Positions 27,188 through 34,366 of a stretch of 64,000 nt of DNA are shown here, one piece after another. Source of the DNA: an uncultured Clostridia bacterium (lineage in GTDB: Bacteria > Bacillota > Clostridia > Christensenellales > UBA1242); assembly GCA_948434855.1 (NCBI GenBank), contig CAOJFR010000002.1, forward strand, positions 1-64,000, given 5' to 3'. Below the pieces are notes generated by a model, which did not search any database, had not been told where the DNA came from, and saw only the letters and a program-made list of their open reading frames with translations. Position numbers and translations under genes: made by a program. The first letter of the stretch is position 1. Each line of letters starts with the position of its first letter.

Positions 27188-27733
27188 ATGAAGTTTTTAG
27201 TAGCAAGTGACATTCATGGCTCAGCAGAGGGAGCAAGGGCAATAGCAGAAAAATTTGTCAAAACAGGCGCAGATAAAATTATAATTTTAGGTGATATATT
27301 ATATCATGGACCAAGAAACGCCCTTCCAGAGACATATAATCCAATAGAAGTTGCACAAGTTTTGAATGAAATATCAAAAAATATTATTGCCATAAAAGGA
27401 AATTGTGATGCCGAAGTAGACCAAATGGTCTTAAATTTTTCTCTAAGCGATAGTGCCATAATAATGCTAAATAATAGAGAAGTTTTGCTCACACATGGTC
27501 AGCACATAAATCCAGAAAAACCTGCAAAAATAGCAGATGGAGCAGTGGTTTTATATGGTCATTTCCATAAAATAAGCAAAAATATAATAAATAATGTGGT
27601 TTATATCAATGTTGGAAGCATAGCAATCCCAAAGGGAGAAACCGTAAAATGTTATTCGCTTTTAGATGAAAATGGCATAAATTTTTATGATTTAAATGAC
27701 AACTTAATAAAAAGTTTTGACTTTAGTCTTTAG
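27188..27733 (+). CDS. yfcE: YfcE/MJ0936-type metallophosphodiesterase
   Basis: This is a 181-residue calcineurin-like phosphoesterase. The metal-binding blocks are all present in order: LVASDIHGS, IILGDILYHGP, AIKGNCDAE, LLTHGQH and VLYGHFHK. The family hydrolyses phosphodiesters in vitro; the physiological substrate is unclear. AAGGAG precedes the ATG and a TTGAAT/TAAAAT promoter-like pair lies close upstream. It ends 67 bp before the riboswitch-like leader. Confidence 0.9.
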   Translation: MKFLVASDIHGSAEGARAIAEKFVKTGADKIIILGDILYHGPRNALPETYNPIEVAQVLNEISKNIIAIKGNCDAEVDQMVLNFSLSDSAIIMLNNREVLLTHGQHINPEKPAKIADGAVVLYGHFHKISKNIINNVVYINVGSIAIPKGETVKCYSLLDENGINFYDLNDNLIKSFDFSL

Positions 27734-27758
27734 GGATATAAAAAATAATTTTGTTAAA

Positions 27759-27783
27759 AACACTTGAAATTTTTATAAGTGTT
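27759..27783. promoter_or_regulatory. Inverted repeat over the -35 region of the riboswitch promoter
   Basis: AACACTT and AAGTGTT arms (27759-27765, 27777-27783) with an 11-bp spacer overlap the -35 hexamer. It could be an operator. It is not the Bacillus LexA box. Confidence 0.4.
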
Positions 27784-27791
27784 GTGATAAT
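27764..27791 (+). promoter_or_regulatory. Promoter of the SAM-riboswitch-like leader
   Basis: TTGAAA and GATAAT are spaced by 16 bp. The predicted start falls at about 27798-27800, immediately before the P1 stem, as expected for a leader RNA. Confidence 0.6.
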
Positions 27792-27800
27792 ATAATTGTA

Positions 27801-27930
27801 ACCATAAAGAGCACATGAGGGACAGCCCCGTAGATTGTGCAGCAACCTGCTTAGTTTGTGCAAGGTGCTAAAGGCTGAACTATGGTAACACACTCCCTTT
27901 AGCCCATCTGAAAAGATGGGCGTTTTTCTT
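27801..27930 (+). ncRNA. SAM-I-superfamily riboswitch without P4, with intrinsic terminator
   Basis: The core reads like the S-box aptamer, with all parts found by pairing. P1 is ACCATA/TATGGT (27801-27806, 27881-27886). An AAGAG junction follows. P2 is GCACA/TGTGC (27811-27815, 27836-27840) and P2b is GGG/CCC (27819-27821, 27827-27829). A pseudoknot is possible, CAGC (27823-27826) with GCTG (27874-27877). P3 carries the conserved GCAACC and GGTGCTAA strands (27841-27869). Stem P4 of standard SAM-I is absent, as in SAM-IV and SAM-I/IV variants. A terminator GCCCATCT/AGATGGGC with T-run (27902-27929) follows. GCTAAAGG (27867-27874) is perfectly complementary to CCTTTAGC (27896-27903), giving a plausible antiterminator. 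The ligand is inferred from the core only. Confidence 0.75.
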
Positions 27931-27941
27931 GCAAAAATTTC

Positions 27942-27969
27942 TTTACAAAGCTTAAAACGAATATATAAT
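27942..27969 (+). promoter_or_regulatory. Possible second promoter after the riboswitch terminator
   Basis: TTTACA and TATAAT are separated by 16 bp, downstream of the terminator and 36 bp before the polymerase start. It would allow riboswitch-independent expression. Confidence 0.5.
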
Positions 27970-28005
27970 AAAAATAAGGCTTATAATGATTAAAAAAGGT
28001 TAGCT

Positions 28006-29334
28006 TTGGGTGAAAAGGTGAAAAGAGAAATAAATCAAAATGAAAAAGAAAACTTAAACTCTCCAGAAGAAGAAAAGAGGGTTTATTTTGTTATAGACAT
28101 GAAGTCTTTCTTTGCTTCAGTAGAGTGCAGTGAAAGGGGAATAGATCCATATAAGTCATGCTTGGTTGTTGCAGACCCAGCAAGGGGAACCGGCGGAATC
28201 TGCCTTGCAGTTTCACCAAAAATGAAGTCACTCGGCGTTCCAAACAGATGCAGGCTCTATGAAATTCCAAAGGAAATAGATTATATCATTGCAAAACCCC
28301 AAATGAAAAAATATATAGATTATGCTGCAGAAATTTATGGAATATATTTAAAATACATAGACAAAAAAGATATTCATGTATATTCAATAGATGAGTGTTT
28401 TATTGATGCAACAGACTATTTAAAATTATACAAGTTAAAAGCAAAAGAGTTTGCGATAAAGCTTATGAATGAAATTTATAGCAAACTACAAATTCCGTCA
28501 TCTGCGGGCATTGGTTCCAATTTATATTTAGCAAAAATTGCGTTAGATATCACAGCAAAAAAATCGCCAGATCGCATAGGCTGGTTAACAGAAGCAAAAT
28601 ACAAAGAAACACTTTGGAACCATACTCCAATAACAGATTTTTGGCAAATTTCAGATGGCACAGCAAAAAGGCTAAGCAAGCTTGGCATTCACAATATGGC
28701 AGACCTTGCTCATACTGACGAAAATTCAATTTACGAAGCCTTTGGTATAAATGCGGAGCTATTAATTGACCATGCTTGGGGAAGAGAGAGTTGCTTAATT
28801 TCAGATATAAAGTCATATAAGCAAAAATCAAAATCAATAGGAAATTCACAAATTCTCCCATGCAATTATGATTATAAAAGTGCAAAGCTTGTGCTGAGTG
28901 AAATGATACAAAATGGGTGCTACGAGCTTGCAAAATATCATTATGTCACCAGCGCAGTATACATCACTATTGGCTATGGCGACAGAGAGACCAAATCATC
29001 AAAAGGCACTGCAAGGCTAGGCTCCACAACAAACCTCTATAGGTTAATTGCAAACTCCGCAGAAGACTTGTTTGAAAGAATAGCAAATAAGGGAAAAATG
29101 ATAAGAAGAATAAGTTACGAGTTTCTAAATTTGCAAAATGAAGAAAAAGAGCAGTATGATTTTTTTACAGACCTTGCAGAGATAAAGAAAGAAAAAAAGT
29201 TAGTTAAAAGTGTAATAGACATTCAAAAAAAGTTTGGAAAAAATGCGGTGTTAAAGGGCATAGATTTGCAAAAAGATGCAACGCAAAAAGAAAGAAACAA
29301 ATTAATAGGGGGTCATAATAGTGGAGAGAACTAA
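28006..29334 (+). CDS. Y-family DNA polymerase (UmuC/UvrX-like)
   Basis: This is a translesion polymerase of 442 residues. VYFVIDMKSFFASVECSERG contains the palm metal Asp and the steric-gate Phe region. HVYSIDECFIDATDYL carries the SIDE-type catalytic block (S-I-D-E), and GIGSNLYLAKIALDITAKK is the helix-hairpin region. The DPARGTGGICLAVSPKMKSLGV segment is typical of the Firmicutes UvrX/YqjW branch rather than DinB proper. The best start is TTG at 28006 with AAAGGT upstream. A riboswitch-like leader precedes it, and the yolD gene overlaps its end by 14 bp. No prophage genes are nearby, although Bacillus copies often sit in prophages. Confidence 0.92.
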   Translation: MGEKVKREINQNEKENLNSPEEEKRVYFVIDMKSFFASVECSERGIDPYKSCLVVADPARGTGGICLAVSPKMKSLGVPNRCRLYEIPKEIDYIIAKPQMKKYIDYAAEIYGIYLKYIDKKDIHVYSIDECFIDATDYLKLYKLKAKEFAIKLMNEIYSKLQIPSSAGIGSNLYLAKIALDITAKKSPDRIGWLTEAKYKETLWNHTPITDFWQISDGTAKRLSKLGIHNMADLAHTDENSIYEAFGINAELLIDHAWGRESCLISDIKSYKQKSKSIGNSQILPCNYDYKSAKLVLSEMIQNGCYELAKYHYVTSAVYITIGYGDRETKSSKGTARLGSTTNLYRLIANSAEDLFERIANKGKMIRRISYEFLNLQNEEKEQYDFFTDLAEIKKEKKLVKSVIDIQKKFGKNAVLKGIDLQKDATQKERNKLIGGHNSGEN

Positions 29335-29647
29335 AATGCCCAGAGGCGACAGAGCAAAACAATTCATGCCCTTTGATGCACTAAAGGGTTTAAAGCAAGC
29401 CTTAAGAGAAAAAGAGATAGAACATGAAAGTGGCAATTTTCCAGAGCTTTCAGATGATGAAATAAAGCAAATTTCAGAAACATTGTTAAGGCTTTGCAGT
29501 GAAGATGAAGTTAAACTTTCATATTACGAAAATGGATATGTTTTAAACTTGCAGGGAAAGGCAAGTTTAAAAAAGAATGATAGACTAATAATTGTAAATG
29601 GCAAGCAAATAAAGCTAGACATGATAGTATTTATAGAAAAAGTTTAA
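29321..29647 (+). CDS. yolD: YolD-like protein
   Basis: This 108-residue protein begins with GTG after AGGGGGT and contains MPRGDRAKQFMPFDALKGLKQALREKE. This is the signature opening of YolD-like proteins, which accompany UvrX/YqjW-type polymerases in Firmicutes. The rest is a small beta-rich domain (DEVKLSYYENGYVLNLQGKAS). It is thought to modulate the polymerase, by analogy with UmuD, though this is not established. The 14-bp overlap with the polymerase gene indicates translational coupling. Confidence 0.85.
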   Translation: MERTKMPRGDRAKQFMPFDALKGLKQALREKEIEHESGNFPELSDDEIKQISETLLRLCSEDEVKLSYYENGYVLNLQGKASLKKNDRLIIVNGKQIKLDMIVFIEKV

Positions 29648-29715
29648 AACAAGACAAATCATCGCAAAAACACCAAAGTTTCAAAAGTCTCATAATATAG
29701 CACAAAAGGAGAATT

Positions 29716-31047
29716 ATGGGAGTATTTTTTGGAACAGATGGCTTAAGGGGCAAATTTAACGATGATTTGTCTTTTTCTATTATTTATAATTGTGGAAACG
29801 CTCTTGGCAGCGAAATTTTTGGTGCAAAAATTTTGGTTGGCAGAGACACAAGGTGTTCAGGCAGCTTGGTTTCTCTGGCGTTTGCGTGCGGAGCAATGAA
29901 TGCTGGAAGCAACATTTGCGATATTGGCGTGTGCCCAACAGCAGGCATTGCCTATCTCACAAAAAAGCACCACTTTGACTTTGGTGTAGTGATAAGTGCC
30001 TCACACAATCCAGCAGAGTTTAATGGAATCAAAATTTTTGATAAATTCGGAAAAAAGATAGGTGATAAGATTGAAGAGCGATTAGAAAAAAAGTTTATGA
30101 AACAAACAACAGTTTCGTTTGATGAAGTCGGTCATTATGATTTTTACCCAAAACTTGTTCAGGATTACGAAAAGTTCTTATCAGATTTATTTGATTTTTC
30201 GTTAAATGGAAAAAAGGTTGTTTTAGATTGCTCCAATGGTGCAAGCTACAAAATTGCCAAAAAGGTCTTTAAAGAAAAGGGCGCAAAATTATATATGATA
30301 GGTGCAAATCCAAGCGGACTAAACATCAATCGTGGGTGTGGTGCACTTCACACTGAAAAACTTCAAGAAATGGTAAAAAAGCAGGGCGCAGATTTTGGCT
30401 TTGCATTTGATGGCGACAGTGACAGACTGATTGCTGTTGATGAATGTGGAAAAATAATCACAGGCGACGAGCTAGTTTATGTTTTTGCCATGCATTATAA
30501 ATCTCATGGAAAATTGCTTTCACCAACGGTTGTTGGAACAAGGCACACAAACATGGGTGTTGAAAAGGCCCTAAAGGCTCAGGGAATAGAGCTAATCAGA
30601 ACCGATATTGGCGACAAATATGTCAATAGCATGCTGGTTGAAAAAGATTTGCTAATCGGTGGTGAGCAATCTGGTCATGTAATTGTAAGGGATTTGCTTT
30701 CAACTGGCGACGGAATTTTAAATGCACTGCTTCTTTCTTCAATCATAACAGAAAAAAATGTAAAGCTTTCCGAGCTAACAAACATAAGGCTCAGTGTTCA
30801 AACAAACATAAACATAGAAGTAAAAGATAAGCTCAGGGTAATAAATAGTGAAAAACTATCATTGCTCACGGCAGAGTGTGAAAAAAAACTAAGTGACGGC
30901 AGAGTCATGATTAGGGTATCAGGAACCGAGCCATACATAAGAATAATGGTTGAATCACTAAATCAAGAGGTTTCAAAAAAGGTTGCAAATGAAATTGCCG
31001 AGTGTGTAAGGCAAATAGACAAAGAAGAAAATCAATGTGCGGAATAG
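29716..31047 (+). CDS. glmM: Phosphoglucosamine mutase
   Basis: This enzyme converts glucosamine-6-phosphate to glucosamine-1-phosphate for peptidoglycan precursors. The 443 residues start MGVFFGTDGLRGKFN. They carry the phosphoserine loop VVISASHNPAEFNGIKIF near residue 97, the metal loop FAFDGDSDRLIAVDE, the sugar-binding GGEQSGHVI and the phosphate loop RVSGTEPYIRIMVE. All are canonical. AGGAG precedes the ATG. Its 3' end overlaps the start of glmS, the preceding enzyme in the pathway. Confidence 0.96.
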   Translation: MGVFFGTDGLRGKFNDDLSFSIIYNCGNALGSEIFGAKILVGRDTRCSGSLVSLAFACGAMNAGSNICDIGVCPTAGIAYLTKKHHFDFGVVISASHNPAEFNGIKIFDKFGKKIGDKIEERLEKKFMKQTTVSFDEVGHYDFYPKLVQDYEKFLSDLFDFSLNGKKVVLDCSNGASYKIAKKVFKEKGAKLYMIGANPSGLNINRGCGALHTEKLQEMVKKQGADFGFAFDGDSDRLIAVDECGKIITGDELVYVFAMHYKSHGKLLSPTVVGTRHTNMGVEKALKAQGIELIRTDIGDKYVNSMLVEKDLLIGGEQSGHVIVRDLLSTGDGILNALLLSSIITEKNVKLSELTNIRLSVQTNINIEVKDKLRVINSEKLSLLTAECEKKLSDGRVMIRVSGTEPYIRIMVESLNQEVSKKVANEIAECVRQIDKEENQCAE

Positions 31048-32810
31048 TTGGTTATATAGGAAACAAACAAAAGGCAAATTATTTAATAGACAAACTCTCA
31101 TTGTTAGAATATAGGGGTTATGATTCAGCTGGTTTTGCAAACTTAAATAATGGAAAAATAACCTATAAAAAGAAGACAGGCAGAATAATAAATTTAAGAC
31201 AAGAAATAAGCAGCAACTTATCAGTAAGCTGTGCAATAGCACACACAAGGTGGGCAACTCATGGCAAGGTAACAGAAACCAACTCACATCCACATCTATC
31301 TGCAAAAAATAGTTGGGCAATAGTTCATAATGGAATAATAGAAAACTATGAAGAGTTAAGGTTAAAGCTTAAAGAAAAGCCAGTCAGTGACACAGACACC
31401 GCTGTCATAGCAGAGATGGTTGAAGAGCAAAATGTTCAAACAATAAAAGATTTCATTCAAAGCTTTAGTGGTGTTGTTGGCAGTTTTGCTATTGCAGCGG
31501 TTTGCAGCAAACTTGAAAAAACCATGTTTCTTGCAAGGCGAAAAAGTCCACTGTTTGTGGCAAAAAATAGTGTTGGAGATTTTTTAGTCGCTTCAGATCC
31601 AATTTGTTTTAAAGATTTTTCCACAGACTATTATTTGTTTGAAGATGACGAGTTCGGAATAATCTCAGATGGAAAAATAAATTTTTATAATATTGATGGT
31701 GAAGAAATAAAGAAAACAAAGTTAAATTTAAGTGGCTTGTTTGAAAGTTACGGAAAAAACGGACATTCGTCGTTCATGATGAAAGAGATTTTTGACGAGG
31801 CAGAAGCACTAAAAAACCAAGTGGCATACTACAAAAATCAAAATCTGTTTGAAGCTTTAGGAAGCGAGTTTTTAAGTTCGTTTAAAAGAATAAAACTCAT
31901 AGGTTGTGGAACAGCCTATCACGCAAGTGAAATTGGAGCAAGATACTTTCAAAAATTGCTTAAAATTCCAGCATCAGCAGACTATGCCAGTGAGTTTATT
32001 TATAACACTCCGCTGCTTGACGATAGCGAAACGCTCTTTATTTTTGTCAGTCAAAGTGGTGAAACTGCCGACACGCTCGGTGCACTAAAGCTTGCAAAGG
32101 GCATAAATGCAAAGTGTGTGTGCTTAACCAATGTTCTATATTCTTCGCTTGCAAGGCTTTCAGATATAGTGCTTCCAGTCTGTGCAGGCGTAGAGGTTGC
32201 TGTGGCGTCAACCAAGGCATACACGTGTCAGCTTTCAGCTCTATATATGCTTGCTTCGCATCTAAAAAATATAAAAGAAAACTCTAGCATAAATTTCTAT
32301 GATGACATTTTAAAAGTCTCAGAAAAAGTGCTTAAACTTAACTTTCAAAAATTAAACAATATTGCAGCTGATTTAAAAGATTGCAAAGAGTGCATTTTTA
32401 TTGGAAAGGATATAGACTATATAACGGCCAAAGAGGCATCATTAAAACTAAAAGAAACAACCTATATAAATTCTTCTTCATACCCATCCGGAGAGCTTAA
32501 GCATGGCTATCTTGCACTGGTTGAAGAGGGGACAAAAGTTTTTGCCATTGCCTGTGAAAAAGACTTAAACATAAAAACAATTAATTCGGTCAAAGAGGCG
32601 GAAGCAAGGGGTGCCAAAATAACAATTCTCACAAATGATAGTGGGCAAAAAAATGAAGATAATGTAATTTTCTTTGAAGAGCAAAATGAGCTGTTGCTTC
32701 CAATTTTGTCAATAGCTCCAATTCAATATCTTTCATGCAAAACAAGCGAGCAAAAAGGCATAAATCCAGATCGTCCTCGCAACCTTGCAAAAAGCGTAAC
32801 AGTTGAATAA
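31035..32810 (+). CDS. glmS: Glutamine-fructose-6-phosphate aminotransferase
   Basis: GlmS makes glucosamine-6-phosphate from fructose-6-phosphate and glutamine. I start it at the ATG at 31035, because MCGIVGYIG puts the catalytic Cys at position 2, as required for the N-terminal glutaminase. A longer reading from 31002 would bury it. The amidotransferase domain shows AHTRWATHGKVTETNSHPH. The two SIS domains show IGCGTAYHASEIGARY and FVSQSGETADTLGALKLAK, and the end is NPDRPRNLAKSVTVE. It overlaps glmM by 13 bp, so there is no room for the glmS ribozyme found in many Firmicutes; control must act at the operon level or elsewhere. Confidence 0.96.
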   Translation: MCGIVGYIGNKQKANYLIDKLSLLEYRGYDSAGFANLNNGKITYKKKTGRIINLRQEISSNLSVSCAIAHTRWATHGKVTETNSHPHLSAKNSWAIVHNGIIENYEELRLKLKEKPVSDTDTAVIAEMVEEQNVQTIKDFIQSFSGVVGSFAIAAVCSKLEKTMFLARRKSPLFVAKNSVGDFLVASDPICFKDFSTDYYLFEDDEFGIISDGKINFYNIDGEEIKKTKLNLSGLFESYGKNGHSSFMMKEIFDEAEALKNQVAYYKNQNLFEALGSEFLSSFKRIKLIGCGTAYHASEIGARYFQKLLKIPASADYASEFIYNTPLLDDSETLFIFVSQSGETADTLGALKLAKGINAKCVCLTNVLYSSLARLSDIVLPVCAGVEVAVASTKAYTCQLSALYMLASHLKNIKENSSINFYDDILKVSEKVLKLNFQKLNNIAADLKDCKECIFIGKDIDYITAKEASLKLKETTYINSSSYPSGELKHGYLALVEEGTKVFAIACEKDLNIKTINSVKEAEARGAKITILTNDSGQKNEDNVIFFEEQNELLLPILSIAPIQYLSCKTSEQKGINPDRPRNLAKSVTVE

Positions 32811-32850
32811 ATAAAGCAAAAATTTCATTATATAATCTTAAATAATTATT

Positions 32851-32878
32851 TTGAAAAGGAACATATTTTTGATATAAT
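32851..32878 (+). promoter_or_regulatory. Promoter of the dUTPase gene
   Basis: TTGAAA and TATAAT separated by 16 bp; AGGAG and the ATG follow. Confidence 0.65.
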
Positions 32879-32898
32879 TGTTTTAGGAGAAAAATATT

Positions 32899-33432
32899 AT
32901 GATAGTTAATGATGATGAAATTTTATTTGCAAAAGTAAAAGAAAATGCACAAATCCCAAGCAAAAAAGAAGAAGATGCCGGCTATGATTTTTATGCGTGT
33001 TTTGAAGAAGATTTCTTTGTAATAGAAGCTCTTTCAACAAAGGCGGTTCCAACCGGAATTGCAACAGCTTTTTCAAAAAAATATTATGCACAGGTTGAAG
33101 AGCGTGGCAGCACAGGCAAAGTCGGAATGAAAAAATCCTCTGGAGTAATAGACTCAGGCTATAGAGGAGAGTGGTTCATAATGACCTACAACGCCAACAA
33201 CAAGCCTTTAATCATTTCAAAAATCCCAGCAGAAGAGCTTGCAGAAACATTTGAATTTAATGGCAAAACCTACAATAAAAATGAGGTCGTGATATATCCA
33301 TATTCAAAAGCAATTTGCCAAGTGGTTATGCATGTGCTTCCAGAACTAAAATCAAAAGAAGTTTCATATGACGAAATTTTAAAGTATGAATCAGAAAGAG
33401 GTTCGTCATGTCTAGGAGCGTCAGGCAAATAA
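32899..33432 (+). CDS. dut: dUTP diphosphatase, trimeric type
   Basis: This enzyme hydrolyses dUTP to dUMP, keeping uracil out of DNA. The five dUTPase motifs are visible: EDAGYDFYA (I), VEERGSTGKVGMKK (II), SGVIDSGYRGEW (III, with catalytic Asp), a degenerate motif IV around YSKAICQVVMHVL, and the C-terminal arm ERGSSCLGASGK (V). At 177 residues it is longer than typical because of an insert around residues 110-135. It ends at a strong terminator (33437-33465). Confidence 0.9.
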   Translation: MIVNDDEILFAKVKENAQIPSKKEEDAGYDFYACFEEDFFVIEALSTKAVPTGIATAFSKKYYAQVEERGSTGKVGMKKSSGVIDSGYRGEWFIMTYNANNKPLIISKIPAEELAETFEFNGKTYNKNEVVIYPYSKAICQVVMHVLPELKSKEVSYDEILKYESERGSSCLGASGK

Positions 33433-33436
33433 ACAT

Positions 33437-33466
33437 ACAAGATAGCGTTGCTATCTTGTTTTTTGT
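33437..33466 (+). terminator. dut terminator
   Basis: ACAAGATAGC / GCTATCTTGT stem, 3-base loop, T-run. Confidence 0.9.
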
Positions 33467-33479
33467 TTAGAAAATTTAT

Positions 33480-33508
33480 TTGACTAAGCTTGCAAAATTT
33501 AATATATT
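33480..33508 (+). promoter_or_regulatory. Promoter of the unknown gene before the ParM-like pair
   Basis: TTGACT and TATATT with 17-bp spacing, 32 bp before the ATG. Confidence 0.55.
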
Positions 33509-33540
33509 ATATTTACAAATAAATTTGGTTAGGAAATAAT

Positions 33541-34242
33541 ATGGGAAAGATATTCATAGAAAAAAAAGAGATAAAATATAAGGTTCAAGAAACGGTTGAA
33601 GACACTTCTTTTGAGATAATCAACGGAAGCTATGAAGAGGTCACAAAGCTCAGCAGAAAATATAAGTCAGACATATATTCATACATAGACTTCAATGTTC
33701 TTTTTGCCATGGAAAATCTTTTTGATGAATATTACACAAAAATCATACTTTTTAATGATGAGCAAAAAGTTGGATACAATTTGTTAAGTCTTCCAAGCAA
33801 TCTAGACATATCTGTCAAAAGGGTTGCACCAAAAAACTTTTTGGTTCTTGGCATAAACAAAGACCAAGGGCAAAAAGGTCAAGCAAGTTTTTGCACCTTA
33901 AAGTCAGATGGTACAGTCAATGAAGTCACAATAAACTTTAACTACATAAATCAATACAAGGTGATTGAAAAAAGATATTTCCTGCTTAATTTCATAGAGG
34001 TTTTTGAAGATGGAAATGCAGAAGCTGGCGAGTCGTTAAAAAAGAGATATGTAAACAATATTGCGGTATATAGAAATGACGGCTCAATCTTAACAGTTTT
34101 AGTTGAAGAAAATCTAAAGTCAAAAAGAGAGCTTGTCTGCGATATTAAGGACGATATTTTGTTAATCTATTATAAGGATGACGGCTCAGTTGTTCGCAAA
34201 ATTCCAGTATCAGAAATAGTTTTAACCCATGAAACAAAATAA
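33541..34242 (+). CDS. Hypothetical protein, 233 aa
   Basis: I do not recognise a family. It is soluble, with no signal peptide or membrane helix, rich in Lys, Glu, Tyr and Phe, and predicted by eye to be mostly beta strands with alternating hydrophobics (KNFLVLGINKDQGQKGQASFCTLKSDGTVNEVTINFNY; ILTVLVEENLKSKRELVCDIKDDILLIYYKDDGSVV). The Asp-Gly-Ser turns (SDGTVNEV, NDGSILTV, DDGSVVRK) recur roughly every 40-70 residues and may mark repeats. It has its own promoter and precedes the actin-like gene by 124 bp, which contains another promoter, so a functional link is only suggestive. Confidence 0.7.
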   Translation: MGKIFIEKKEIKYKVQETVEDTSFEIINGSYEEVTKLSRKYKSDIYSYIDFNVLFAMENLFDEYYTKIILFNDEQKVGYNLLSLPSNLDISVKRVAPKNFLVLGINKDQGQKGQASFCTLKSDGTVNEVTINFNYINQYKVIEKRYFLLNFIEVFEDGNAEAGESLKKRYVNNIAVYRNDGSILTVLVEENLKSKRELVCDIKDDILLIYYKDDGSVVRKIPVSEIVLTHETK

Positions 34243-34295
34243 TAAAAAAATAAAAATAAATTAAAAAAATAATAATAAATGAAACTATTATTTAT

Positions 34296-34324
34296 TTGAT
34301 TTATTTTTTTTATTATATTAAAAT
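34296..34324 (+). promoter_or_regulatory. Candidate promoter of the ParM-like operon
   Basis: TTGATT and TAAAAT separated by 17 bp in an extremely A/T-rich gap, so only moderately convincing. Confidence 0.45.
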
Positions 34325-34366
34325 ATTATTATTAAATTTAGTAAATGTAAATTAAAGGAAAATCCC

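Noticed and set aside
27801..27930. Signal recognition particle RNA or cobalamin riboswitch for the structured RNA before the polymerase.
   Set aside because: The SRP core (GGTCAGGTCCGGAAGGAAGC) and the B12 box are absent, while the SAM-I core pairs consistently.
28006..29647. Prophage island around the UvrX-like polymerase and YolD.
   Set aside because: No integrase, phage structural gene, att repeat or composition break; the flanks are yfcE and glmM.
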